DNA of 64,000 nucleotides from NCBI GenBank assembly GCA_035048815.1, contig JAUCBN010000011.1, positions 20,600,001 to 20,664,000 on the forward strand. Reading direction: 5' to 3'. The notes below the pieces were generated by a model. That model was not told the DNA's origin. It saw only the letters and a program-made list of their open reading frames with translations, and made no database searches. Source of the stretch: Abelmoschus esculentus (taxonomy: Eukaryota; Streptophyta; Magnoliopsida; Malvales; Malvaceae). Both the position numbers and the translations under genes were made by a program. The first letter of the stretch is position 1, and every line of letters begins with the position of its first letter. Positions 35,101 to 47,600 of this stretch are shown here, piece after piece.

Positions 35101-35209
35101 CTTTTCCCAATTTTTTTTACTTTTGCAAAATAGTGGACCCTTATTTTTTTACCACACTTCTTCTTAATTAATAACCCTTAAAATTTATATTATTTAAAGG
35201 GTCGCTACA
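31935..35209 (+). mobile_element. X-family element, complete copy with TSD
   Basis: A 3275-bp non-coding unit flanked by a perfect target duplication TAGTG (31930-31934 and 35210-35214). It ends GGGTCGCTACA. The start TATAATCACT corresponds to TGTAATCATT in another copy, so the TG terminus has become TA. It contains a (TA)n tract (32085-32119), the inverted repeat CGTTGGATC/GATCCAACG (32641-32666), a GC-rich segment (32690-32760) and a TATA box (TATAAAA, 33114-33120) that sets the plus orientation. It inserted into the MULE transposase. Confidence 0.87.
32085..32119. repeat. (TA)n microsatellite
   Basis: Uninterrupted TA dinucleotide tract in the X copy, likely polymorphic. Confidence 0.95.
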
Positions 35210-36660
35210 TAGTGACAGAATACATTAATACATTACAAAAATGTACAAAATAGACGTTCAAATCTACACACATTGGGTACAACATGATCATTTTCATACG
35301 TCGGTACTGTTTCAAGCTTCATAATTGTTTTGGCTATGTGTTTCTGCATCAAATTAAGCCGCGGTCATAATGAATTGTATGATACCTCCTATTGACCGTA
35401 TAATTTTTGAACGACACAAGACCTTGCGTATCATGCTTTGTGGTACTCGACCGTGTATCTGTATTGCAAGCTGATTGAAGCCATACAAGTCCTAAATGTT
35501 ATATGTGGATTCGCTTTGACCAAGGGAATGAAGGCCTCACAAAGCACGTGCACATCCAAGTTTTATGATCTTGACTAAGGCTGTTCACGGTGCATATGTG
35601 AGGTTCTTCATATTTCGTAATCTGCCAAAATTTGTTTAGTTTTTTAGACGAGAAACATTAACACTCCATTTATATCCATTCTTCTTGTGTATACTTTCTG
35701 CAATAACTTGTTCGCTGTATTTTTGTATACACCGGACGTAACTGAGTGACATATATTATAGTTCTTGATGGATGCAATCACAAGTTCTTTTGTCGAAAAA
35801 ATCATTCCCTTATATATTTCATGATCACCATGTTGGTTTTATTGCTCGATCTATAGGAATCACAAAAATTCAGGAGCATTGAAGGCTTTCATATCAACAG
35901 ATGAAAAGTGGGATAATGGATGGTAAAACGAGATTGACATTGAGCTACTAGGAGCTTGTTGAACGTTGTAAGGTACATTCTCTTCCTCTACCTTTGGCTC
36001 CTCACAATATCTTCTGATTCTCCATAAAAGTGACCTCGCTCATCACCATCGGGTCTGATCTTCTTTACCGATTCTTTGTTCAAGTGATTACCCTCAAATT
36101 GGAACATCTCTAATTTACCAATATCAACAGTAACTACGGACGAAAATTAGGTTGGTGGTAAGTTCAGGACGAAGTCAGAAGCAGCTACGCATGACGGTTG
36201 GGTTGGTGGTAGGTTTAAGTCGAAGTCAAAAATAACTAAAATGAATGTCTTACCACCAAACACGATCCCACATCTATATCATTCTGTGAACAATGTGTCG
36301 ATAAAAAGTTTAAGTCATCGAGCTATAAACATCATATCAAAGTTAAAATTTGTATGTCTCCAATCTGGGACTCCAAGACCATCATCATTAGAAAATATTA
36401 CAAACAACTCTAGCGACCCTGGTAGATTGTATAGTATAATGGCTCCAATGATGTTGGTAATCGATACTTTAAAGACTAATTTCTTTCCTCGAGCATGAGG
36501 AACATTCTTTGATACTTTCTTCATCAATGACCTATAAGTTAATTTTCGTGGGAGATTTATTGTAATAGTATTCGGTGACTGAAAGACCACGCCTAAAGAT
36601 GTATCTCCAACCATCTACCCATCATAATACACTAAAGTAGTGATATCTCTTCTTGACATG
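35210..36660 (-). pseudogene. MuDR/MULE transposase, N-terminal part
   Basis: Continuation upstream of the X insertion. The readable frame 36315-36614 has TITINLPRKLTYRSLMKKVS, RGKKLVFKVSITNIIG and LELFVIFSND, resembling the N-terminal domain of plant MULE transposases (R--TY--L--K). A stop-filled middle section (35250-35650) contains GRVPQSMIRKVL and similar pieces near the domain that precedes the catalytic region. A plausible start lies near 36660. No terminal inverted repeats could be matched. Confidence 0.5.
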
Positions 36661-39237
36661 TTTTGCTTTGAAATGATAACATCACTATGAAAATTATAGA
36701 AATTGAAACTTGGCTTCGAAGAAGTATGAAACTTATGAAATTGAAAGTTGGAAATTGTTTTAGCTTCGAAGAACTTCAAATATTTTAAGTAGTTTAAAAA
36801 ATCTCTTCATGAAAAAAATATTTTGTTGATGTGTCAGACTGGAAATCGCTTCCTGTAGAAAGTGATTTCTTTGCATAAATTTCTTTATATACAAAGCGAC
36901 TTATGCACTATATAAGACTCGATTCTCTTCTTAATTAAGACTGCATTTCCTACTTTAATACTCAATCAAACCTTTGTAAGAAGTCATTATACAAAAATGG
37001 CTAGATTTCCTATTGTTGTTATCCACTCTGAAACATATTTCTATACTTCTTTCAACAATAATATAAAACATGATGAGTTGTATGAGTTAATATCGACGGG
37101 GTTCAGAAATTGACAACAAGAGAAATTTTATACTTGCAAGCAAAAATACCAGTTGATAAACCTGAACCTGAAGCGCATTACATGTTGAAATTGTGAAGTT
37201 CAAAAGACCTTCGTAAGATGTTTTGAAGTCACATACGTAACAGGTATTAAATTATCGAGATCTTAATAGTATTTAAGGATGAAGCTAGTTCATCAGGAAG
37301 CGTTGAAACATTTACGTTGTTAGTAGACGAAGATATAATTCTACAATGTAACAACAACAGGCGACTTAAAAAACAATAGATAATTGAAGAATTGAATTTA
37401 ACATCGGACGTGTCTATAGACTATGAAGACACAAAAATAGACTATTTATAGATTCATTAGATTTTTTTGTGGAATATTTGATTGTTAAGTTCAGGATAAG
37501 GATTTCAAATAAATATTTAAATTTTAAAATTTTAAGTTAACCTCAATTATTTAAATTATACTTAATTTAAATTATACATTTTTCTAATAAATAAAGTAGG
37601 TTTTAAACATATATAATTAGATATTCATTGGATATTGTTAACAAAAAATCATAAAATAAGTGTAAAAATAAAATTATATCCTAATTTAGAAAAATCACTT
37701 TGTATATTTAATAAAAAAATCGCTTTTTAAAAAAAAAAAGCGATTTTTAATTTAGTTCTTACGATTTAATATCTCGTGAAAATCGCTTTTCGTACAAAGC
37801 GATTTCTTATCCACTAATTAAATATTGGTTGATGTGTTAAGTAATGTCAACTCAGATAAAAATCTCTTTCTACACAAAGTGATTCTACATTACGTAGTTT
37901 GACAGGGGTATAGATCTTTAAATAAAGTTGATAGAAGTATATTTATATAATAAAATAATAAAAAAGAATATTAATATAACATTGCCTAATCGCAAACCAT
38001 TGTTTAACTTTAATAAAATCCCATCATTACTGGGAAAAAAAAAGAATAATAATAATAAAAAGTTTGACATTTTTGTTGTACTTATTTCTTATTTATATTT
38101 TCATTCTTATATAAATTATTGTAATTATTTTTATCAATAAACATTTATGTTATCTTTCTAAATTATTTAAAACATTTATTTTAATTAACTTTATATAAAT
38201 TATTGTAATTATTTATATTATCATTTTTTGATTAATACATTTTTAAAAAATATTATTTATTTCAAAAAAAAGGATAAATATTAATTTTTAAAATATTTTA
38301 AAAATTCTAAAATATTAAAATGAAATTGTAAAAAATTAAAAAAAAAACTAAAACATTACAAATTTATTTTTAAATATTAAATTTTATGTTAGTTCTTGAC
38401 ACCAAACATTAGACAACATCCGTTCATATCATATAAAAGATAATAGATACAACAATGAGCGACAAATAATTATTTTTATCACGCTAAACCTATGTTTCGC
38501 ATCATAAATAAAACGTCACAATTTATATCTTATAATATATGATGTATCAAATTATCAAAAAATAAATTTATCGGTTACAAAACAATAATTTCATAGATTA
38601 AAATCAAATCTTCATAATAATAATTTGTCGCTAATATTTTTATTTATTTAATAATAATTTTTATAATGTCATTGTTTCGTCCAAATGCCATTGAAAGATT
38701 TTCCCACTAATTTTTTGGAGGAAAATTTTGACTTTAAACATATAGGGACGAAAATCAATAACATTTTTTAAAATTATCAAGAAAGATATATCATCAATCA
38801 CTAAATATGACAAAAACTAATAATTGTCATATTTACAGTATATTTTGTAATATTATTTATAATGTTACATGAAAATTTTAACCTGATAAATTTTTTATAG
38901 TGAGGCTTAATATGAGAATCGTCCTTTTAACCTAGATTTCTTCATTAGGGGTGAATAGGGTCGTCTTAGGAATTTTTGGAGCCCTGAGCAAAAATTATTT
39001 TTTATCTCTTTTTAGTGCTTTAGTTATACATCAACAATAAAAAATAGGTTTAAATTTTAGAATTATGAATTAAGATAAAAGTTTAATATATTGTTGTAGT
39101 GTTTAAAATTTAAGGTTAGTGCTTAAATTTTGTTTTTTAGTGTTAGATATAAAAAATAACATCAAAATTAATTTAATATTTCAAACATATTATTTTTATT
39201 ATTAGATTTATTTATTTATCTAAAAAATTAAATTTTT
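36661..39237. other. AT-rich DNA with short hairpins
   Basis: No supported gene. Four imperfect hairpins with AAATCGCTT / AAAGCGATTT arms occur at about 36845-36880, 37710-37742, 37785-37812 and 37855-37885. A plus-strand frame near 36996-37110 (start MARFPIVVIHSETYFYTS) is short and unrecognised. 38150-38940 is low-complexity A/T only. Confidence 0.6.
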
Positions 39238-39419
39238 TAGGCCCCGATGGGGAAAAGAGTACCCATGGTTTTATTGAGAAGAAGAGGAGAACCTCTCTGA
39301 GTTTACAGAGGCCCGAATAAAGTCGGGAAAGATACAATCAAAAGAACAAGACAGAAAGGAACGCAAAGCCCTAGAAGCTAAGACATGATTTATAACGTTT
39401 GGGTCTCTAGGTACATAAC

Positions 39420-39760
39420 AAATTTTACAATTAGGCAAAGTACCAAGAGTGGTGCGGATACGGGATACCAGATGTCACACCGTGGAGAGATCTTGCTGAT
39501 GAGCATTATTAACCTTGTTGACAAAGGAAGTTGAATAAGTTTCAATGATCACATTAGACCAACCATTAGCAGCCGCAAAATTTAATCCTTTCAAAATGGA
39601 AAGAGCCTCGGCTAAAGCTAGATCCAGAAAGAAGACGAGCGGTATAGAGCAACCACCAAGGATGGAGACAGAAGAATCCTGGGCGATGACGCCTGCAGCA
39701 ACACCCTTTAACACAAGGTCAAAGGAGCCATTTGTGTTAATTTTGACAAAACTAGGGTTT
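39420..39760 (-). pseudogene. LINE RNase H domain
   Basis: Minus-strand GVAAGVIAQDSSVSILGGCS, LALAEALSILKGLNFAAANG and VIIETYSTSFVNKVNN match plant LINE C-terminal RNase H (DGa--G-GvvirD--G-----, AEa-A---gl--A---G, v--E-Ds---V--i). TYS occupies the usual ESDS position, so the third acidic residue is lost. This domain normally degrades the RNA strand during reverse transcription. Confidence 0.75.
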
Positions 39761-40528
39761 GGTTTCGTCTATCTAGCTTGAGACAAAGTGGGCTCGGCTA
39801 GCTGAGAGCGTTGATAGTAAGGATCATTAATTGATGTATAATCATTAAAAAGAGTTTGGGTATTGGAAACAGTTAACCAAACCAGTTGGAGATGGTTGTT
39901 ATGGTCAAAATCATTATGGCAGTTCCATAAATTCCAAATGAGCGTTATGAGGAAAGAGAATTGATGCAGGGAAAGAAACCCAACAACTTCAGAAAGCCAC
40001 TGGTGGGGAAAAAGGAGGTGAAGAAAAATCGATCGAGGAGTCCTGCCAATTAGAGCGCCTCTTTGGCACTAGGACATTCCCTCATAGCATGGAGGGTGGT
40101 TTCAATGGTCATATTGCAAATCAGGCATACCCCTGTACCAAGATTTGCCTAGAGGAGTTTATGGCTGGATGGTATAGCATCATGACATAGACGCCATCCA
40201 AAGGAACAAACCTTTGGTAGAGTAGGAAATTTAGATAGAATTTTCTAAAGTTTAGAGGGTCTGTTAACTAGCCCTGGTTGCAACTGTAGAAATTGGTAAC
40301 CAGACCGTATCGTATAGATACTAGAGTCAGTATTCTCTTACCTTTGATTCGTCCCATCGGGGTAAGTTAGGAACCATGAATGTATCTGCTCGAAGAGGAA
40401 CTTCATCATTCACCTCATAGTCACCATAAAGGTGTACATGCTGAGAGCCGCCCATTTGTCAAAGTGGATTTGAACTTGACTGGATATGCCTGGTCGTTTG
40501 AAGAATCCATTGCCAAGCTTAGATATGG

Positions 40529-42080
40529 CTAGTTAATTCCTTTGTAGACAAAAGAAGGTTTCCGAGTATGATCAAATTCAAGGATAGAACCCGTGTGATA
40601 GTACTTGAATTTGTAGACCTTACTAAGGAGGTTATCAGGTTCACATACCAAATGCCAGATTTGTTTACCTATTAAAGCAACATTGAAGTGGTGAAGATCA
40701 CGAAAACATCCCTCCTGCTGCTTTCGGCATACAGATAATGTCCCAAGGAAACATATATCAACTTCGTTTATCATCTTTTTCAGACCAACAATATCGACGT
40801 ATCAAAGTAGTCATGTCATCAATAATGTTTTATGGTAAAAGATAGCAAGACATAACATACTAAGACATAGATTGTATGACGGATTTGATGGAAATTTCTC
40901 TACCACTAAAGGAAAGAAGGTTTTTATCCCACTTACTCAAGCGGGCATTCATTTTGTCCCTAGAAAAACCCAAGGCCGCAGTTTTGCTTTCCCTATTTAG
41001 AGAGGGACTCCTAGATAAATACCTGGATCATCAACTTCTCTTACCTGAAGAATATTATTAATTTTTGATCGAAGCGACATGGGGGGTTTTCGGGAAAAGA
41101 AAATAGTAGACTAATCATAGTTCACCTCCTTACCAGACGAAGTAGCAAAAGTATGTAAAGCATCTTTAAGGCGTTGAGCTTCTGTAGCTGTGTTCTTAAT
41201 GAATACAATGCAGTCATCCGCAAAAAGTAGGTGGTTAATGCGAGGCGCATTCTTGCTAGCACAAAGTCTTGGAAGATTACCATTTTCTTGCTCAGCATTG
41301 AGCAATACTGATAGGCTTTGAGTACAGAAGTGAAAAAGGAAAGGAGATAGAGGGTCCCTTTATCGTAAACCTCTACAAGGTTTAAAGAGCTGTGAAAGGG
41401 AATCGTTGACACGTACTTGGAAGGAAACAAAAGATATGCATCTCATAATATGGGAAACCCAGTGGGTATTAAAATCGAGCTTAAGCATAATATGCTCGAG
41501 GAAAGGCCATTCAACACGGTAGAACGCCTTTTCCATGTCTAGCTTTAAGTAAGTACCTTTGGCAGGTAAGGTCTCATCGGTATGCAAAGTATGGATAAGC
41601 TCCTATGTAATGAGAATATTGTCAGTGATGTTCCGCCCTTGCATAGAAGCAACTTGATTAACACTTGTGAATAAAGTTATAATAGATTTCAGACGATTAA
41701 CAAGTACTTTCACAATTGTCTTATAAAGGACTGTACAGAGGCTAATAAGCCTCAAATGACACATTGTTGTGGGTTCGCTGATCTTGGGTATAAGAACAAT
41801 GATAGTATGATTGACCTTTTCCATATTAACCGACCCTTGTAAGAGTCTCAGGAAAAGGTTTATAAAATCTTGTCCAAGGATCCCCTAATGCTTTCTAAAT
41901 AAGCCATTTGGGAAAACATGACTCTTGGAGCTTTCGGGGGGTCAATGTCACGGAAAGCAATAGTGACTTCGTCTACTGTGAAGTCCTTAATAAGGTCATT
42001 ATTCATCGATTTAGTTATAATAAAGGGAATGTTATCCATTATGGAGGATGCAAAAATGGGGGAGGAGGACAAAAGAGGTT
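40529..42080 (-). pseudogene. LINE reverse transcriptase
   Basis: Minus-strand frames give the RT blocks in order: VDEVTIAFRDIDPPKAPRV (about 41920-42000), NHTIIVLIPKISEPTTMCHL plus RLISLCTVLYKTIVKVLVNR, YLKLDMEKAFYRVEWPFLEH (usual KAFDRVEW), and INHLLFADDCIVFIK with the FADD catalytic pair. The zinc-ribbon region follows near 40700. Several frameshifts and stops make it inactive. In LINEs this enzyme primes DNA synthesis at the nicked target. Confidence 0.83.
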
Positions 42081-42482
42081 TTGAAAGTAGTCAGTAGCAA
42101 TAGACATCATATATGTTGTATGTGTTTGCCATATATTCTGGTTATTGAAAAGCCCATCAATATGATTCTTCCACCGTTGATTATTTGCTCTGGCATGAAA
42201 GAAAGAAGTATTTTTGTCACCATGTTCTAACCATTGTGTCCGAGCTCGTTAGGCCCAGTATATTTCTTTCGCGTTTAGCAAGCTATCAAGCTCACTTTTA
42301 GCAGAAGTAAGGTTTTCGATGTTCGCATCAGAGAGATGTCATTTGAAGCATATATTAATGAAATCATTTAGCTGAGTGATATGTTCATTGGATTTAATAC
42401 ATTTGTTTATTTACCAAGAGGCTAGAAATTGTCCAATGTCCTTAAATTTATCAAGGGTCAAGCGAGAAGGGTTAGACCAAAT

Positions 42483-43801
42483 TGATAACTCCGCAAAAAG
42501 GTTATATTTTGAGCCCTTTTACTTAAGTTATTTATTGTCTTCAAATACATATAGGAGCATTTAGTTGCATTTAGTATCATAACACTGCATTTGGTGGCTG
42601 ATTATGTTTTGGCATTTATGGTGCGGAAATAGGTGCTATTTTATGGGAAAGGTTGTGCTTTTGGTTGATATTGTGTAGGTAAGGCAAAGTGGCAAGAAAA
42701 AGGAATTTGTCATGACATTCTCAGAAGGATAGCAATGGGAAAATGTCATGTCAAATATGGAGAACTCCTTTGCTGCACTATAGGACAAGAAGTTATTTTG
42801 AGGAGTGCTAGCTGGAGCCAATACAGCCTGGCCACAGCCATTACAACTGTCCAGGACCACTACAGTCTGGCCACAGCCACCTCGATAGGGGACCACAACC
42901 AATATGGCCTATATACGAGCCACCTCAGTAGGGGACCACTATCACATCTGCTAGTCCTGTAGAAATGTCGCGATAAAAAGTGGGCAGAAATAGATTTTTA
43001 CCTATCTTTTAGGGTTTTTTACCCTTTTATAAAAGAGCAACCTTTATTCAAGAAGAGGAGGACCTTTAGACCAGATTTTGAGGCACAAGGAGAGCAAAGA
43101 GTGGTGAAGAAAGTTTCAACTTTTCTTCCTCAACCGAAGGATTCCTCCATTGATAGAGCTTGAAGGGAGTGGCGTGCTAGGCACCCGAGATGGGCTAGCA
43201 CACTAAGGCGTCCCATGGTGGTCGAAGAAGCCGACGATGGCGCGGATCGAGGGTGTCTTTTTTCCTCTTCCTTTGCTTTATTTTATATCTTTAAGAGGTT
43301 TTATATGGATGATTTAAGGATAGTATTAGTGTTTAATATTTGTTTTTAAACTCTTTCACCTACCATGCGTTAACTTTATTTGGTGAATGCTTTTGTGGAT
43401 GATTGTCTTTTATTTCTATTTAATATATTGTCTTCTATGTGTTTATATATTTGCTTTACTCATTGTTGATAATTATTTAAGCATTGTAAGAGGCACGAGA
43501 GTGTCCCGTGTTTAGGTACATGCTAGGGCACTCGAGAGAGGCATAGCTATAGATCCTTAGATCATCCGAGATGAGCTAAGGGAGGATCTACGTGAGCAAT
43601 GGGTTCTAGACTGCAAATAGATACTAATTGGATCCTAGAGCACTCAAGAGAGGCATAAGTGAAGGCTCCAACGACTAAAAGGAGTGTGTTTTAACCGATA
43701 GGCTAAAGTGTTATTCGCGTAACAGGCGAAAATACCATGTCATTTTAGTTTGTCAGGTTCTATTTAAAGTTTGAGTCTATTTAGGTTTTTGGCTCTCATC
43801 A
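42483..43801 (+). mobile_element. Solo LTR within the LINE
   Basis: Begins TGATAACTCCGC and ends GGCTCTCATCA; non-coding; 1319 bp. It carries imperfect direct repeats in its first half (GGCCACAGCC at about 42832 and 42872; TAGGGGACCAC at about 42887 and 42931) and resembles the solo LTR at 21730-23013 in layout, including CAACGACTAAAAGGAGTGTG near 43660. The flanks AAAT and AAAG give no clean duplication. LINE sequence on its two sides is not contiguous. Confidence 0.6.
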
Positions 43802-44309
43802 AAAGATGTCGTTCTTTTTGTGCCTCTATTTGAAGTAGGATGAGCAAGTTGTTTGGGAGTTGGCGCATTGTTCAGCCAGTCATTTGCCTCCTAGAAGTTA
43901 GGATCATCAGCTAGTTCTGCCTCAAAGTCTTGGAGTTTCGGTTCCATCGAGCTGATTTTGCCAGTGTCATCATGGTTCTTTTATCTTGTAGTAATGTTAG
44001 AGCTACGCGTAGGGAAGACCATTTGAAATGGTTGGGGGCATCTACGGGCTTACAACCTACTAGAAACAGTAGGGAGAGTTCGAGGTCCTTTTAAAGTATT
44101 CTGGGTGGATTCAGTACCTGGAGCAGACACTTGGTCCTTAATTTGAGGTGATTGCTTAGAAGATTTACCATTTTTATTGATGTCACCATGGTGGCTTGCT
44201 GAAGTTTAAGAAGAAGTTGGTGTACACTGAGAGTTAGAAGGGTCAGTGTTTAAATAACGAATCTGTCCTTTTTGTTTAGTTTGTGCATCCTTTTGCTTAG
44301 GAACATAGC

Positions 44310-44990
44310 GGAGTCAGTCGCCATATTGTAGTTGTTCAGGACGAGCCTCGATTGGGATAGAACAGAAATCCGTTAAATGACCAATATTACCATAACAATG
44401 ACACATTGTGGGAAGACGTTCGTATTGAAGTGGGCAAAATCTGGTGGATGGCCCCCCCACCAATAGCAACACAACGCCTAATCGGCTTGGATTCATCTAG
44501 TGTTAGTCCAACTCGGTGGTATTCAATCATATTGAAGTCTATTTTCCAGGTGTCGATTTTTGTTACTGTACCAATGAAGGTTCCAAGGGAATCTCCAGTG
44601 TGATAGGCGGATTCCTCCAAAGCAATTAGGATAGGGGGAATATTGTAGATACGTACCCATATATTCATCGCTTGAAAGGAGTGGTCGTCTAGACTTATAT
44701 TGGGATTGTATTACACAAAGGCTAACCATTCATCCTTATATGTCCAAGGCTCCCTAAACAGGATATCATCTTTAATCTTTTCATCTTTAAATCGGATGAG
44801 AAATAAATGTAGTTTCAAGAATTTCATGGAGACTAGCTGGGCCGTAGACCAAATTCTTGTAAAGGCTTTAATGATCACCTAGTCGTCAATGTCTTTAGAG
44901 GATTGAAGATACGCCAGTAGGGTGGTTTGTGTTTCCTCTTTAGAGGAGTCCCAAGGTAGACTTGGTTGGTAAACAATAGATTGTTCATCA
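44310..44990 (-). pseudogene. LINE ORF1, DUF4283 and zinc knuckle
   Basis: Minus strand from about 44990: DDEQSIVYQPSLPWDSS, then LFLIRFKDEKIKDDILFREP and MNIWVRIYNIPPILIAL (DUF4283-type RNA-binding module), then a CCHC knuckle CHCYGNIGHLTDFC at about 44355-44400, followed by QYGDWLRYVPK. ORF1 proteins bind the element's RNA. One or more frameshifts and stops break the frame. The ATG in the correct frame appears lost. Confidence 0.72.
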
Positions 44991-45039
44991 TCAATTAATT
45001 GGATATTGCCGAGTTATTGAAGAAAAGTTTTGGAGTCTA

Positions 45040-47600
45040 TTGGGTAAAGTTGACGACAAGGGAGAGAAAGTGGAGAGAGGGTATACGAGAGTTGAGAGAT
45101 GGATGGAGAGTTATGAAGGAGATAAATAGAGTTATATAGAAAGGAATAGAGATTTTAAATCCACGGGGACTATAATTAGGAGTTTCAAGATGAGAAGAAG
45201 TAGAGGTTGGAATAAATGACTTATTGTATGTAATATGAAAAGAACTAGGAATATATGACTTATCGCATTTGATATGAGAAGAGATAGGAAGTTGAGAGTA
45301 AGTAGAAGTCTTTAAAAGATAGAGTTTGAGGACTTGTTGCTTTGGATATGAGAAGAAATAAGAAGTTGAGAATAAGTAAAAGTCTTTAAAAGATATGATT
45401 TAGAGGACTTGTTGCTTTGGAGATGAGAAGAAATAGGAACTTGAGAGTAATTAGAATTTCTTATTCGATATGGAGTAAAAGCTTTATAGTGTAAGTTAAA
45501 GTCCCTATGCTTAAAAGGATATAAGATACTTCACATGGAATATATTCTCGGGTAGAGAGAAACCTTGCGGCACAAGGTGAGTCCCAGATATGGGTTGCTT
45601 TCGTCGAGATCCTTGGGAGGTGTTGGTGGCAACCGTGAGTGCTTCAATTGTAGTAAAGGATAAGGTCAAGTAAACTTTACCGTCGTTAATGTAAAGGCCA
45701 CCATAGTATATTGGAAATTTATGCAAGTTTTGCTTCCAGTATATCCCGGTATTATTATATTGAAACTCAATGAAATGAGTCCAGACCAAAGAAACGGACC
45801 GAATCGAGGCTATCACCTGCTCGGGTGATAAGGCCAGCGATGGCCCTTGTTGAAAACAGAGGCGAAGTAGTAGATTACGTCCAACACAGTCATGGATAAA
45901 AAGAAAATAACAAAGAGAGAAAAGATTAAAGATTATCAAGAAGAGGTAAAAGAATTTAAAAGTAATAGGAACAATAATAGAAACAAACTTACAAAACAGT
46001 TCGGTTTGAATTCTGATTTCAAATGGTATGAATTCTCATTAAGATGAACATATCTAAAGGGAATTAGTTCTCTTTTGTAGTGATAATCAAACATAGAAGG
46101 GGATCCCATTATCAACTCTTGTTGGTTATCCAATATATGATGCAACCGTCGTCCCTCCTTTGTTTTAATAAGGAAGTTCAGGTAATATGTAGTGGAAGGA
46201 GTCCCTATCAAAGATTGAAAGTTGGAGTAAACCTAAAAAAACAATGGATTTAAAAGGAAAACAAATCTTTGTTGTACATCATGAAAGATGTTCGGTAAAC
46301 CCTTTAGCAAGGATGTTAGGATCATAAAAATATCGAAGATATGAAAGAAGACATGGCACAAAGAGCAGTAAAAAGGTAAATCACTTATGCAAATAGAAAA
46401 CAGAACCAAAGTCCTTACGCCGATAAAGTTGCTAATAAAATAGTTGTATGCGCAACTAAGAATACGGCAGACTCTATGGTGGTCAAATGATCGGTCACAT
46501 GCCACAGGATTGTAAGTGTTAGACCCATTGGGGAAGCTCGAGGGGACTAATATCAAAGTTGTCGGAGTTGTGACACGGCCTTGGGTGTGCAACAAGTTAT
46601 TTGTCACGATCACCATTAGCGATCGAGTTGAAAACAGCAGTACAAGATATCTACTGGAGATTAGGAATAAAAAAAAGAAGATAATGCTACCAAAGTAGTA
46701 GAGTTTAGCTTAGAGTCAAAGACCCTCCAAAGCTTCTCTCGCAACCGAAATCTTGAACGCATCAGAAACCTATTGCCCAAGAAAGCAGTGACGTACACGT
46801 TTCTTGTGGATGTGAAAGAGAAAACCCGAATCGTTGTTTTGTATATGGAGCAGCAAGGACTTACAAAGGTCATGAATGTCCAGGAAACATCGATCTTGTG
46901 AGTCAGGTATCTCTTAAATAAAAGAGTCATTGATTTGTCGTAGTTCAAAGGTTCCGCTAGGGTTGAGAGAACGACATGTATAACCATGTCGGTCAGAAGT
47001 AAAAGAAAGGACAGAAACCCGAGTGATCGGTTGGTAAAGAACACAAATGCTTGTGTTTGTAATAGCACCGAACCAAAGAGTTTGATTCAAAGTGAAGTAA
47101 CTAAAAGAGACTAAAATCCATGTTTGTAACATACCTTCCATGTTGAGAATGTAACCATAGGGGAGAACAAATAGAGGTAAATCAACCAAGCCGGATCCAG
47201 TGTTGCTGCCATATGTTATGAAACTGTCATCATGGACCAACCAGATCCACAGTTCCGTCCTACAAGGCATCGAGTATTTGCAAGAGCCAAAACCTTCAGC
47301 GTAGAGGGGATGGTGATCGTTGGGTAATGAAGAAACAAATAAAAAAGAATGGAAAAAGGTAAAAATAGAAAAATCCAACTTAACTTGGTCAGAGGATTCG
47401 AGCGGATGCTTGATTCTTCCTCTCCCTGTGAGGTGGACGGCGGCGGCGTGGAGACAAAAACAAAGTTGATCTCCAAAAGGAGACGAAGAAAAAGAAAGAA
47501 AGGAGAGGGGAAGGGGAAGGCATGGAAGAGAGGGAGAGGAGAGAACTACTCAAATTATAAATAATTAAATTTAGGGGGAGACGAAGACGAGTCACAGTTT
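45040..47600 (-). other. LINE 5' leader region
   Basis: About 2.5 kb of stop-broken sequence upstream of ORF1. On minus it starts with a C/T-rich stretch (CTTTCTTTCTTTTTCTTCG near 47480-47510). It includes the 75-bp tandem repeats at 45271-45480. The short ORFs here (for example 46914-47378 and 46661-47068) lack known domains and I do not call them genes. Confidence 0.5.
45271..45480. repeat. 75-bp tandem repeat, about three copies
   Basis: Units starting GATATGAGAAGAGATAGG recur at 45271, 45345 and 45420 (spacing 74-75 bp), each followed by AAGTCTTTAAAAGAT (first two units) and GGACTTGTTGCTTTGG. It lies upstream of LINE ORF1. Confidence 0.8.

Larger units (their letters stand above)
39238..47600 (-). 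mobile_element. L1-like LINE, broken
   Basis: Non-LTR element on minus. Order in its own direction: a long 5' leader starting with a C/T-rich stretch (47480-47595), ORF1 with a DUF4283-like domain and a CCHC knuckle (44310-44990), the start of ORF2 missing, reverse transcriptase (40525-42080), zinc-ribbon and RNase H (39420-39720), then a 3' end in GGTACTCTTTTCCCCATCGG with only a weak A-rich tail. The endonuclease region is replaced by a solo LTR (42483-43801). Boundaries are approximate, and no target duplication could be confirmed. Confidence 0.78.

Noticed and set aside
36996..37110. Short plus-strand frame starting MARFPIVV
   Set aside because: Under 40 codons before a stop, no match recognised, in AT-rich repeat-laden DNA.
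45511..47378. Small ORFs in the LINE leader as genes
   Set aside because: No recognisable domain, several overlapping frames, and position upstream of LINE ORF1 explain them as non-coding leader.
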